Shown here one piece after another: positions 12,301-27,000 of a stretch of DNA of 64,000 bases. The stretch is from Anadara kagoshimensis (lineage: Eukaryota > Mollusca > Bivalvia > Arcoida > Arcidae). The notes under the pieces were generated by a model that was not told the origin of the DNA, made no database searches, and saw nothing but the letters and a program-made list of their open reading frames with translations. The stretch's first letter is position 1; every line of letters begins with the position of its first letter. The stretch is from the NCBI GenBank assembly GCA_021292105.1, contig CM037857.1, positions 36,123,581 through 36,187,580 of the forward strand, given 5' to 3'. The translations under genes were made by a program, and so were the position numbers.

Positions 12301-15300
12301 TTAAGCATACAAACTTTGGTCAGAGTATTTTATAACAAATGGTTACTGTAACCGAGTTTTTATCATAAATGTTACTTGTTTCTGCCCCCAAAATGTTAAA
12401 TGATACAATTAACATTGAAATTTGAAGAAAAAAATCAATTTAAATTTAGACATGAGCGTAAATGATACATTTAGAATTAAAAATAAAATTTATATTAAGA
12501 CATGAATCTTTATTTTCACACATGCAATATGTTAATTTAAAACAAAATACAATTCATGATGACTCCACAAATTGTTTTGTAATTTAAAAACTTAATTCAT
12601 ATTTGTAATGTACAAAAATGTGAAATTAAATTCTTTGAGCAAAAAAAGTGATACAGTGTGATAAAGTGAAGATTCAGTGCCTAAGGATTAAATTTAACTT
12701 TGATAGGGGGAAATATCTTGATACAAGGTGTCGGATGTTAACAATGATATTGCATAATTACACTGTTTTACATTAGGTAAGGTTAGAAATGTACGCATGT
12801 TTGGAGGTCTGATATTTGCAGCCTTTAATATAAATTTTTTCCTCAAATGTTAAACAGAAACATACAAGTCCATACTCAAATCACAATCCCAAAAGCAAAG
12901 CAAAAACTGACAAATTAAGTTAAACATGTGAACTTCCATGGGGGAAGTGAGGTCAGGTGCTATATGTCTTATATATTTTTTTCTCATCATACAACTTTGA
13001 TATCAAATACTAGTACAATGTCTCTGCCTGGATAGCCTGATTACTGGTAAATGAAAGTCTTGATGAGTGTTAAACACTATTTACTCCACTCTACAAACAC
13101 TATGTACAAATTATATACACCACTCAAGTTTATCAAGTTCAGTCACATTTTCATGAACTATTTCTACACTCCTGGCCCCTAAGTTTCACAATTATTCCAA
13201 AACTAAGAATTTCCTTAACTTATTTAATTGAGCAAATTTTGTGAATTTGTTTTTGGAACTACTGGTGAATATTTTGTCAAAACTAAATGCAAATGTTTTA
13301 ATCTAAAAGTGATCTTAAAAGTGACACCTTAAATTTCTGAGCATGTTGAAAATTAACAAAATTATAAAAATTGCAAGATTTAAGATAAGGAAAAACTTAG
13401 TTAAGGAAGGACTGTGAACTGGGGCCTGCACTTCACTTTAAAAAAAAACTGTTATAAAGCAGTGATTCCGGACATTGCAAGAAATAGATTATCAGATAGA
13501 ATGCTGCTTATAGAGATTAAATATTTTCAAATTCAGTTTATATTATTCCTATGAAGGCATCTTAAATTTGATCAAAATTTGAACCTGTCATTATTTTACC
13601 AAAACTGGAAACAAACTGAAAATCATAAATCATATGAACTGTGGCGGGTCTAGTGCCAATATTGAAATCAATACCTATTATCAAAATCAGGGATTTTCGG
13701 TCCTGTATTTTGGACAAAATGTCTCTTTAGGTGTGAAGTTTACTAATGCTATTATTAAACATTTAATTTATTCGATTTTTATCTGATTCTAATCAACCTA
13801 GGTCGATGACATCATTTAAAAAAAGATGGCATTCTTTAACCAGTCCAAATATTATTTACATTGGTCAAATCTTCATGATGTCATTGTAACCATAGCAACT
13901 GTAACCATGATTGATTTCATATTGAAGATTGATGATGATGATGTTATTCTTGAAAGTTTGTTAAATTTTAATTATGTAAATTTTCTAGGATTACAACATT
14001 ATATTATTATAAAGTAAGATCATCTTTTTCTGTTTCACTGATGCTTGTCCGCATAAATTGAAGATTAAAATATATTTTACATTTATCTAAAATATTTATG
14101 GATAATTTAAAGATGATTGAACATAATAAAAAAGAAATTTGATTTAAATATTTAAATGTCTTTGTTTTAATTAATGAAATCATTTGACATGACCAGTCTT
14201 GCTGGAGTCATTCTTGTATGATGAGAAAAGTACAGCAGGAACTATTGTAATTACTGAATAAACTCTCCTGTATATAATGACTACCTCTGTCTAAAGACCA
14301 CCTGTCTATATAGTAAAACTTGCTACACTGATAACCTCTGTCTAAAGACCACCTGTCTATATAGTAAAACCTGTAACATTGTATAATGACCACCTCTAAA
14401 TAAAGGCCACATTTTATATAGTAAACCCTATTATAGCAATCACCTCTATAAAACATACCTGTTTATACAGTGAAACCTGCTGTAAACTTAAATAATTAAA
14501 AGTTTTAACCTCACACACTTTTCTGATATTTTGTAGACAACTAGATCACAATGAGTTGACCTGTGTATCTGAAGCAGCCATTGGAACACTGAAAAACATG
14601 GAAATTTTGTGAGTATTGTTTCATTGTTCTGTATTTTTTTAACACATACTGGTCTGTATTTGTGATTTGTTTACAAACCCATTGTGGAACACTCTCGAGT
14701 AGTGATGATCATTGAATAACAACTTAACATCTACAGTTTGAGCCTCAGTGGGACTTGACTGCATATTGCATATGGAGTAAACATTTAACTAAAACTGAAC
14801 AATTAATTCAATAAAACTGATATTAATAACACCCCCTCCCACACATACACACACATACACACACACACACACACAGACACACACACAGACACACACACAC
14901 ACACACACAGACACACACACACACACACACACAGACACACACACACACAGACACACTTTATAGGTGGGTGCCGGTATATAGAAATTATCATGGCCGTCTT
15001 TATGTCTATTTTTTATTTTTTCTATCCCAGACCTGAATTGTAATTGAAGTTGGTGCTACAGTTGGGTTCATTAGGGATCCAAATGTTTAGTGACCTAAAT
15101 GTTTATAAGAATTGGATCACATTCTAGCTATATAAAGGCAAACATTTGTTGTACATATATTCTTCTTTGTAAATACACATATTAAAATAAGATATTTACA
15201 CATGTATTTATATTTTTTCAGAACTCTGAATCACAACAATTTGACAACAATACCCAAGAATTTATTTCAAGGCATGAACAAACTAAGAACTCTGTAAGTA

Positions 15301-18300
15301 TATACTACAGATAGCCACTGATAACCGTATCAGAATCGGTCACACCTAAGTAAAAAAAAAGTTTTAGTAATGATATAACAATTTTATAATTTTATTTTAA
15401 CGATGTGGACTTTAAAAACATGTGACATTAAGTAGGGTAGCATATATTAACCATTGGACATCAAATTAAGGTACATATATTTATTGTACATTTAAAGATG
15501 CACACATGCAGGTAGGTATGCACATATGTATGCACACACGTACACACACAGTAAAAGATAAGACAGTTTTATAAACATCTGACAACCGGATCCAGACCAC
15601 GTAGTATCAGTAACCATTACCAGAGATCCTAGGATTAGGTTATCCATGCCGCGGAGTTTATCATCAAATCTTGCGTCACCAGACACAAAACGGTAATTAC
15701 TAGATAACATGCGTTGTTAATCCCCAATATCCCTTAACCTGCTGGATTAAACTGTTAGAGGTTCATCAACATGCATTTGGCATTCCACCAGATACCAAAC
15801 CGTAAATAAACGATAACATGCATTGTTAATACCAGGTATTCCTTAACCCGCAGAATTCAAAGGAAATACTTTTATCACAATCTCATTATTTCGCCACTGT
15901 TAATTACATAACTACTGAAATATTACTTTTGTATGAGTATAAGAATGTTGGCTATAATTGAGTACAATCCTAGGATTAAAAGATTTCATTTCGAGGGATT
16001 AAGACCCGCGTAGGAAGTAAGAATCGTATCTTACAAATGTAACCATTATTTGTAGTAAAATCTCTGTGTATTGCCAAGCACATGTAAGAAAACATTGATA
16101 ATTGTTTTATCTCACCGCAATAAAAGTCTGCATACACTAGATCAGCTAAAATGAACCCTTATGTATGAGAAACAAATGTGTTCTAAAGAGTTATTTTTAT
16201 TCTCTTTTAAAGCAGTTTAATTTGCACTTTTGCATATATGCACATGGACATAATTTTTGGTAGGAATTGATACACATATGGACATAGCTTTTGGAGGAAT
16301 TGATACTATTATTTGGTATTCTTCAAAGTGACACTCAAAATCTTTGTTAATCAACCATGACAACAATTAGTCCATTCAGATTCAATAAATCATAATGATC
16401 TTTACAACAGATAAACATGCTATGTACAGTCAAACCTGTCTATAACAGCCACCTAAGGGAACCAGTAAAAGTAGTTTTAATCACTAAAATATATCACAAA
16501 TATACTAATCCATGTCCGAACCACAATCCAGAAGCAAAGTAAAAACTTTGGAACTGACAAGTTAGGTTAGACACGTGAATTTCCACCAGGGAAGTGAGAC
16601 CGGGTGCTCCGGAAGGATAAGTAACATGAATAAAGAGCAATTGGGATAAAGTTTTATTTGCCTTTAAAAACAGGTGACCCTTATATAAAGGTGGCCTTTA
16701 AGGCAGGGTTGACTGTATGTATATGTCACCGGCTTATAAACCACTAGGAACATTTGATTACCTGTCTTATCAAACTATGTTAATTGAGGTCGAACCTATA
16801 CATGAAGATCCTTGCCATAACCTTAATTCTCTCCTCGCCAAAATTACTGACTCCCAATGTTACTTTATACAGGTCTGACTGTACTGTTTGTATGTATAAC
16901 AAGAAGGGGAATACAGTAAAACCTCGATTCAGCGCCACCATTTGTTCAGTCAAATTTTGGCATTATATAGGGGTTTGGCGATAAATCGGGGGAGGTGGAT
17001 AAAGAAAAACATAAACAAAATGGATTTTGGGACTTCAAAATAGTGTCGCGATAAGCGAGGTGGCAAAGTTATTGAGGGGCATTATAACGAGGTTTTACTG
17101 TATATGTAGGTTCAGATTGTGGATCGAACTCAGAACCTCCCAAACTATTAGCAGGTGGTCTAGCTACCAACTGAGCTACCCAGACCACAACATAATTATG
17201 TTTGTTGGTCAGTCTTTGTTGTTTGAAAGTCAGACTTTCACCTGTGTAAATAACTTTAATGATATCTAAAATTTTGTCTACTTGTAAATATACTGGTTTT
17301 AAAAAAAATTGTTTAAATCATATTCCCTGTGGCAATAGCAAGCTCCACCAACACTGTTTCCGCAAAAATGTCCTAAAGCATAACAATAAAATTATTTTTT
17401 TTCACTCTAAATGAAGATAATGAATTCTGAACTTTGACCAAATGTAATGGTACAAAAATCAACAACAATTTAAGCTTATTAAGGTATATAAAAGTTAATT
17501 TCACATTTGTGCATCATGCATAAAAATGTATGTGGGCTGGCGTAATATGAATGATATAAGGTGAACCCTTATAAATCAGTAGAAAGGAAGAAAACTTCAA
17601 GAAGTAAAGAGGTGTGTTTCCTTTTATGTCATAATTTTCAATTAACACATGACCTCATTATGAATGAGTGAAAATAAAATTGTCTCACATTGTAGTTTTA
17701 CTTAAAGTAAACATTATGGAATAGGAGAGAAAACCAGAGTGTCTTTATCTTGTCTTGTTGTACATGTAGTTAAATCAGAAGTTTTTGTGGAAAACTTCAG
17801 GAAATAAAGGGGCATGTTTCAATTTTTAATTGACACATAACCTCATTGTGAACGATTGAAACTAAAATTGTCTCAAATTTTAGTTTCACTTTCAGTAAAT
17901 ATTATGGAATAGAAGAGAAAACTAGAGTTTTTTAGCTCACCTGAGCCAAAGGCTCAGATGAGCTATTGCAATCTATCACCGTCCGTCGTGCGTCGTCCGC
18001 CGTGTGTAAACTTTACATTTTAATCTTCTCCTCCAAAACTACTAAATTAGACGAAAAATAGGTTACGCGTTTTTTGCGTAAAATAACATAATTTTTAAAA
18101 TGAGACATTTATTGTGATAACTTCATAACCGCTGAAGATAATTGTATGGAGTTTTCACTGTTGATCTTGTCTTGCAATTTTCTTCCAATTGATGTCAAAG
18201 TCGAAGGTCAAGGTCATGTCCCAGTTTTTGACCTTTGATAAAAAATGCTATTTTTTTAACATTTCTTGTGATAATGGCATAGGATTTTCAGTTATTTGTA

Positions 18301-21054
18301 GGCATTGACATGACGATCATTTTGATACATAGATCAGGGTCATGGGTTCAAAGGTCAAGGTCACAGATGTCCAAGAATACCAAAATAGTTAATTATCTGC
18401 AAAACTATGAATTTTTTGTATAGACATGTATATCAGAATATTGTAGGTAATGGCACAATGGTCATTTTGATATATGAATAAAGGTCATGGGTTCAATGGT
18501 CAAGGTCACAGATGTAAACAAGTACTGAAATGGTTAATTATCTCAAAAACTATAAACTTTTTGTATAGGCATGTATATTGGAATATTGTAGGTATTGGCC
18601 TAATGATCATTTTGATATATGAATGAAGGTCATAGGTTCAAAGGTCAAGGTCAAAGATGCGAACGAATATGTAAATGGTTAATTATCTCAAAAACTATAG
18701 ACTTTTTGTATAAGCATGTATATTGGAATATTGTAGGTATTGGCCTAATGATCATTTTGATATATGAATGAAGGTCATAGGTTCAAAGGTCAAGGTCATA
18801 AAATTGAACGAATACTTAAATGGTTAATTATCTCAAAAACTATAAACTTTTTGTATAGGGATGTATATTAGAATATTGTAGGCATTTGTACAACGATCAT
18901 TTTGATATATGAATGAAGTTCATAGGTTCAAAGGTCAAGGTCATAGATGCAAAATAATACTTAAATGGTTAATTATCTCAAAAACTATAAACTTTTTGTA
19001 TAGGCATGTATATTAGAATATTGTAGGCATTTGTACAACGATCATTTTGATATATGAATGAAGTTCATAGGTTCAAAGGTCAAGGTCATAGATGCAAAAT
19101 AATACTTAAATGGTTAATTATCTCAAAAACTATAGACTTTTTGTATAAGCATGTATATTGGAATATTGTAGGTATTGACCTAATGATCATTTTGATATAT
19201 GAATAAAGGTCATGGGTTCAGTGGTCAAGGTCATAGCTGCGAACGAATATTTAAATGGTTAATTATCTCAAAAACTATAAACTTTTTGTATAGGCATGTA
19301 TATTAGAATATTGTAGGCATTTGTACAACGATCATTTTGATATATGAATGAAGTTCATAGGTTCAAAGGTCAAGGTCATAGATGCAAAATAATACTTAAA
19401 TGGTTAATTATCTCAGAAACTATAAACTTTTTGTATAGGCATGTATATTAGAATATTGTAGGTATTGGCCTATCGATCATTTTAATATATGAATGAAGGT
19501 CATAGGTTCAAAGGTCAAGGTCATAGATGCAAATGAATACTTAAATGGTTAATTATCTCAAACACTATAAACTTTGTGTATAGGCATGTATATTGGAATA
19601 TTGTAGGCATTTGCACAACAATCATTTTGATATATGAATGAAGGTCATAGGTTCAAAGGTCAAGGTCATAGATGCAAACGAATACTTAAATGGTTAATTA
19701 TCTCAAAAACTATAAACTCTTTGTATAGGCATGTATATTGGAATATTGTAGGTATTGGCCTAATGCACATTTTAATATACAGATGTTTAAGCTGTTTATA
19801 AATAATATATTGTAGCTAGACTTTAAATATGTTATATATAGCATACTTATATAATAATTATTATAATTAATTTGCAAAAATACTTGCATATTATTGGCCC
19901 TTACTGCTGAAAATTTTGATATTCTCTTTTATTAATGTCATTGGCCATTGAACCTCTGCATCTTCCTCAGGTGAGCGTTAAGGCCCATGGGCCTCTTGTT
20001 TATCTTGTCTTATTGTACATGTAGTTATCACTTTTGACATTTTGTCTACTTGAATTTAGTTATCAGTAGAGATTTGTCTTGTTAGATTTTTCTGTTGTGT
20101 TTTTTCTTTTACTCTATGAATATTTAACTTTTAGTCTTGTTGTTTTTTTTTTTTTTTTTTTTGTCTTTTCATACTCTTTTCACTCTATGAATATTTTCAA
20201 AGCTAAACAATTCAAACCAGTTTGTGTTTTAGTGAATGAATTTTTTATTTTTGACACATTATAGAAAAATCTCTGATCGCATACTACCTTTGAGTAAATG
20301 TAGTCATGCCTCATTGGAATTGCACTCAGTTACGGTAATCTGAAAATCAGTAACTGGGTAAAAAATGTATTTACCTAAGCATCATTCCGTATGATGCTAC
20401 CATTTAAGATCAAACTATGTAGTGTTACACGGTCTTAACTATGCCTTTCTTAAGTTTAAACATTTAAATTAAATTTTCTGCATATAACCTGCATCTGTAC
20501 ATGTGTTATTTTAAATAATTTCTACATTTCTATTATAGATTTTATAGCTTAGCATCAGATTTGAATATTATGACTTTTTTAAAATTTTAATTGTTTATTT
20601 TGTAATATTAAATACAGATTGTCATGGAGAGTACAGAATTTAAATTTAAAATTATCTAAATAAATTTTATTCCTTGTTAAAATCATTATATGATTCACTT
20701 CTTGTTACAAGGAAACAGATTGAATAATTTGTTTCAAAATCATTTTAAAATAACTTTTTTTGAAATTTAAGTGCATTTTCAGAGATGGTTAAACCACACT
20801 TTTCTATTTAAATACCTTGTATACATAAAGATAAAGAAGATATTGTTGAACTTTAAAAACCTCAACATGTGCAAAATATTCATAAAATTTTAAGATTACA
20901 CAATTTTTACAGTCTGAAGAATTTGATGTTTTTGCCTCATTGTGCTAATTTATGAAATACACTTGATATATTTAATGGTTACATGCAGAGGTATATTGTA
21001 GATTGACTGAATTATGTACTTTAATGTTTTTAACATCATACCTCCATCTTCACA

Positions 21055-21088
<34 letters not shown>

Positions 21089-24000
21089 AAAGTATTCCTG
21101 AATCAGATGCAGACGATTTCATTATTTCTACAATCACAACTTTCAGTCTCCAACTACTACCACATACTTGTACATAAATGAATTTTAAAAATACATTTAT
21201 TGTATATTTTCAGACGGTTAATTGATAACAAGTTAAGATGTGACTGTCATTTAGCATGGCTGTCTCGCTGGTTACGGGGACACAGACGTCTTGGTTTATA
21301 CACAGAATGTACAAGTCCATCCCATCTACAGGGAATTGAACTACCAGAAATTCAAGAATCAGACTTCAAATGCAACGGTTAATTTTCATTAGTTTTGAAT
21401 ATTTTGTCTTTTTGGTTATTTTATGTTGCTTAAATGACAGATTGTGGTGCCTTTATTTAGACAAATATCTCCACACTAACATGAATATCATTAGAATTGA
21501 ACTAGGCTTCATGTGCATTAATGTAATGGGTTGTCATTGCTATGTCCCCCAAACAAGAAACCACTGGTCCGATGTTGTCTCAAAAAATGGACCAATTTGA
21601 CTCCAGATCAATAAAGAATAGCAAAATGCCCATTAAGTTACACCCATTCTTTAATATTCCTATGAAGTTTTGAAAATGCACCTCAGAGAATTTATTGCTC
21701 TGAACAAGGGTTGAAGCTGAAGACTTGAGAGAAGAAGAGAGGAGTAGAGTAAAGGTGTTTTATGTCCCAGTCAAGATTCATTCACTTATATTTAGGTGGT
21801 TAGTTCAAGAATGGTAGAGAAAACCAGAGTGTCTTGAGAAAACCACGACTCTTCAAACAGCAAACTGACAAACTTTCTCACACTAGGATCTGTCCGGAGT
21901 GGAATTTAAACCTAGGCAACAAAAGGTACTGTGATCATCAAGAAGAACAAGAATAAGGAAAGAAGCAAGACTAGTGCATCTCATTCATTCATTCATTTGT
22001 TTGTTCCATTATCATTACAGCTATTGACAATCAAGTATCTAATCAGTGTGTAGAAGAGCCATCTTGTCCTAAGAAGTGCACATGTACTGAAGGAGTAGTG
22101 GATTGTAGGGATCTTGGACTTACAGAGATACCTGATAATCTTCCAGAAGATGCTGTTGAAATGTAAGATTTTAATCTTCACAATATTGTTAATAAGTTAG
22201 CAGTGATTTCGTTTACCTAAAATTACTATTGAATAAAGGTAGTTTCCTTCAGGGGGAAAATGACCAAATTTTCCCAATTTCATCACTAAAATTCCCAAAA
22301 CAACAGTGATATACTAGATATTGTCACTATATAACATCTTTGCAGTGAGGATCCTAAGCTATTTGCAAGCATGTCATTATGTTAGAACTTCGAATTTTCC
22401 CAATTTAAAAGGCAGAAGGTAGTTTTTAAAAATGTAACAAAATCACTGATATGATGTCTCTGTATTCAAGGTTGTCCTTGATATATTTTACATCGCATAG
22501 TTCCATGTTCCTTTTGTCCCCAATCTTTGGTGTAGCTAGCTAGACAGAGGGTATTTACCCTTCTGCACTTGTTTTATTTAATTTTACAATTTTCAATATT
22601 TCAAATTTGCTTTTTGAATTGTGATTTGAGCATAGACTGTATGTTTTTATTTAACCTTTTGGCTGTGACAATTAAAATGATATAACAAGTATTTTTCTTC
22701 TTGTATATTTCAGTCGTATGGAGCAGAACCATATTGTAAGGATTCCTTCCCAAGCATTCTCACAGCTTAAAAGGTTACGAAGGATGTAAGTGCAAATGTA
22801 TTTTAAGGCTCATGAAGTTAAACGAAAATAATGGTCATGATATATAGAGGTTGTAATTCATGCTGTATTTATGATGTCAAAGTACAAGAATGGTTCAAAG
22901 TGCCATATCTGAACTTTGGGCCACAGAGGTCTCCAATATCCAACTAAAATAGTAGTTCTGCAGGAAAATTAAGGATATTTGACATCACATCATACATATA
23001 CTATAAATGTGATTATTTTCTCATGGTAGAAATTTTCACTATTTTAGCAAATTGGAAAAAATCACGAAAATTCCCCCTGCGGAATGAAGATAAGACCTTA
23101 AGCTTGTTTTCAACACAAGAATGGGTAAAATCATGAAAATAACCCTCTCGCCAAATACCAACAATACAATTTTGCAAAAATTTCTATTCACAAACTTTTC
23201 CACTGGCTTTATAGTACAATTATGTAAACCCTTCTAAAACACTTTACTCAGTGACTTTGTTACTACGACTGTAGGTAATACAAAATATTCATGACTATTT
23301 CTGTTTATATAAGTAATAAAATACTAATAGAATTATATATTTATGACTAGTACATGATAGTTTAACATTGACCTATGTAAGTACATAAGATTTACTCCTC
23401 GTTTTAAGTTGATTTGATAATTGCTGATATATCACTTATCTGTAAAAACGAACTATTTTCCCATAAATCAAGAATAAAACACAACCTGAAAACTTCCTTT
23501 TCCTCTCAATACATCATTCCTGCATGAAGTGTAGAATAAATTCCCAAGACACCTAAATTAAGTATCGCTTTTTTTCTGTTGCATATTTTACAGACATAAT
23601 TCGATAATTCTCAAGCAGATTTGCTTCAAATATCACTTAGATGTCTAAAGAATTAGGGAAATATTGCAAACAAATTAATTCATTTAATTAACGTTAATAC
23701 AGTTTTGCTTTGTGAATGATGAGTTACAAGTCAAATGTACTTAAAATGCACAAAATTTGTAACATTTTAAACATGTGTAAAAGTGTTTTAAAACATTAAG
23801 TCTAGTAGCAGATTGCAGACGTTGTTAATTAATTATCTTAAATCAAATTATTCTGTGCCAGATCCTGCCTTGTCTCAAGAGGGTTTTCTTTGTGCAATGA
23901 TTTATACTGCTTCAGATAAGTGTTATGTCATAGACTACACAAATTTTTGAATTTTTGAAATTCTTTGCCGCACAGCTGAATTTTGTCAAAACTGCAAAGG

Positions 24001-27000
24001 TGCACCAAAGTTAAACATGAAATGTGTGTTATCAAAATGCCTTTAAATTGGCCGAACCATTAATTACACTAAAACCTCTATATAAGTACAGACAGAATAT
24101 CTAGTAAAATGGCCTCAAATAGCAATTTGTATAAAAACCAGACTTTTTGGACTAGCTATCCTTATCAGTGGTAGGATGGTTCTAAGTACCAACTTGTGGA
24201 TTACAGCAACTCTAGTGGCCCAGGTTCAAATTTCACTTGGGGGAAAGTCTAGTGTAAGACAATTTGTGGAAGGTGGATGATTTTCTTCTGTACTGTTCTG
24301 TTTCCTCCACCATCTCATAATAAGTGCAAGAATCTTGACACCTTCAAACACCATAAATCGACTTAGACTGTCCATACAATTTTTTAAGACAATTTGTGGA
24401 AGGTGGGTGATTTTCTCCTGCACTCATGTTTCCTCCATCATCTTGTTATAAGCGATAGAATTTTGACTGGGCTTACAACTCCAAAATTCCAATCAAATTA
24501 TTCATACAGGATTTTACTACCAGTTTGAATGAATTTTCCTGTTTGTTTTTTTTTCAATAGAGTATTGCTTTTTGTATAAAACATTAAAGTGTACATAAGG
24601 TGTCTTGTCCTTGACAAACATATTAAAATTCCTAACTTGATATCTAATCCGCTTTTTGGTGTTTTATATTGATTTCTTCTATCTTCACAAAGAAAATCGG
24701 GGTTAGAAGTTAATTTTGAAATTTAAATACATTTTTGACTTGTTCTGCTCTCGTATACCTACTGAATTTTACGAATATTTCCTACAACTGAAGTCAATGT
24801 TTCTTTAAACAGGGTTAAGTATTAATTTTGAAATTAAAATACATTTTTGACTTGTTCTGCTCTCGTATATCTACTGAGTTTTACCAATATCCTAAAACTG
24901 AAGTCAATGTTTCTTTAAATAAAAAGGGTCAAGTATTAATTTTGAAATTTAAATACATTTTTGACTTGTTCGGATTTTTATACATGAATAAATTGGGCAT
25001 TTTGTTTGTTATACATTACTACGAATACGAATACGTACTACTCTTTGAAAGAATGGGGTTGAAATTAATTTGAAATTTAAATAACTTTTGATATGTTTTC
25101 TATCTATATAAACCTATATAGGAGGTCTTTAATCCCTGCTGTAATTTAACGGGATCTGGTTGCAGAAAAACCTTGATTGGTATATATTTTACTGATCTTT
25201 CAACACCTAATTTATATCATTACACAACTTTTCCTATAGCGGTGCAGCTGTTATGAGAGCACCTGCTTATCCTCTCAGTAGATTCTCCATATATGTTGTT
25301 TAGAGAAACTCATTCACATTAGAAACATCCAGCCCAGTTAAGCTTTAAATTTCATTAAACTGCATGATTAAAGTAATTTGTCAAAAAATATGTGCCAAAA
25401 TATACAAATATACACCAGATGTGTGAGTTAAATATATAAAAAATATACCATATACACATTTTAATTTTACTTTTACAACCCATCCTCCCTATAGATAAAT
25501 GGTTTGGTCCAAAAGTCAAAATGCTCAATAACATTTATAAAGAGTTAAAAAAAAAAAATAATAAAATCAAACCAGAAGTGAATATTGATTTTCTGACCAA
25601 TTTATTTCAAAATTTTAAAGTATATTGAAAATCTAGCATTACCAAACAAAGTTAAAGAACCAGTTGGTTTCTTCATTATGGGGCTACATGCATATGGCCA
25701 CTTTGACCTGCAATTCAGTTGATGACTTCAACATTTCAATTTCCAATTCTAAAAGTGTGTAGTATATAAGAAACTCTGACATTTACAAGAAATCGAATAA
25801 TTATTCTTGCTTTATTATATATATAAATGCTTCTGTATTGCAACAGGTGTAATAAAAGTTATGTGAGTTGACCTACAAAGTTATGTGAGTTGACCTACAA
25901 AGTTTGGTAATTTGACCTATTAAGTTTTGTAATTTGACCTACATTTAATGCTTGACTGATCTTGGTAATTTTTTTTGCAGAGATTTAAGTAATAATCAGA
26001 TATCGGAGATTGCAGCAGATGGATTTGCTGGACTTAGATCATTAAATTCTTTGTAAGTAGTATATATGTAAATGATCATGTTGAGAGAAAGAGAAAGATA
26101 GAGAGAAAGATAGAGAGAAAGAAAGAGAGAGGTTTATATGTTTGTATACCAACTATTTCATAAATTAAACTGTACAAATTTGCACTTGATCTTTTATATG
26201 GTCAGCAGTCTCAGTTGATGAAATTGACAGGTGTGAAAGACCTTATTAATAATAGGTCAAAAATAAGATTTTGGTTAAATGTGTTTAAAATTCAGTTCTT
26301 GAAATCTTTTGGTAAACGTTGAAGTTGTTGGATCACTTTCCTACACATATTATATATACTGTCATATTCTCTGTTACAGGGTGTTATATGGTAACAAGAT
26401 AGCAGACCTACCCCACGGAGTCTTCTATGGTTTGACGTCTTTACAACTCCTGTAAGTACTATACAAGAAGACAAAAAGTCAAGACCTTGCCATCCTTCAC
26501 CAAAGAAAATTCATCATACACTTTTTTTCATTGAAATGGCACAACTCTTAAAATTATTTATTAATCTGATTGCTATGGTAACTAATCTTTTAAAATGTAA
26601 TGAGTGTGCTTAAGTCTGTTGAGTAGACCTATTATCTTTTTTTTAATGAGAAATATGTCACTCATTTTGAAATTTTAGGTAATTTTTTTTCTACTGGATA
26701 TATCTTCCTATAACAATTTGCAGAGCCAAACTGGCCACATCTATGTTGAAGTATTTTGTTTGGTTCTTTTAAGTATTAAAACCTTTGACCTTTTAATATT
26801 TAATTGGCAAAAATTCAATATCCCCTTAATTTAGGACATGCCTTTAATAAAATTTGGAGTTGGAAAGGGCTAGAGTCAAAATGTATAATAAAACTTCTAA
26901 GCTAAACTTTATAGCTGAAATTATCAAATTTTTGCACTTTAATTCTCCTTTGCATTTTTAAATTTTTCATATTGTGAATTCTTTTGAAGTTTTATCATTG

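Larger units (their letters stand above)
7382..14536. other. Large slit intron (7.2 kb)
   Basis: Contains SINE tail repeats (8525-8750), CT repeats (9279-9378), the 43-bp array (9957-11203), a SINE (11820-12030), a reverse copy of a dispersed repeat (12855-12965) and short duplicated repeats (14275-14470). The remaining AT-rich DNA shows nothing I recognise. Confidence 0.7.
15294..21213. other. Large slit intron (5.9 kb) filled with mobile elements
   Basis: Holds a roughly 107-bp duplication (15677-15858), two MITEs (16427-16715 and 16914-17100), a tRNA-like SINE head (17112-17195), related duplicate segments at about 17580-17940, a 2-kb element with a core array (17933-20000) and CA repeats (21058-21086). 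The stretch 20000-21050 shows nothing beyond T runs. Confidence 0.7.
22786..25980. other. slit intron (3.2 kb)
   Basis: Contains a SINE-like copy (24170-24500), a 110-bp triplication (24703-25110) and a 24-bp quadruple repeat (25856-25940). The stretch 22790-24160 is AT-rich with no recognised element. Confidence 0.7.

Noticed and set aside
14803-14991. Cys-Val-rich open frame
   Set aside because: Translation of the CA microsatellite.
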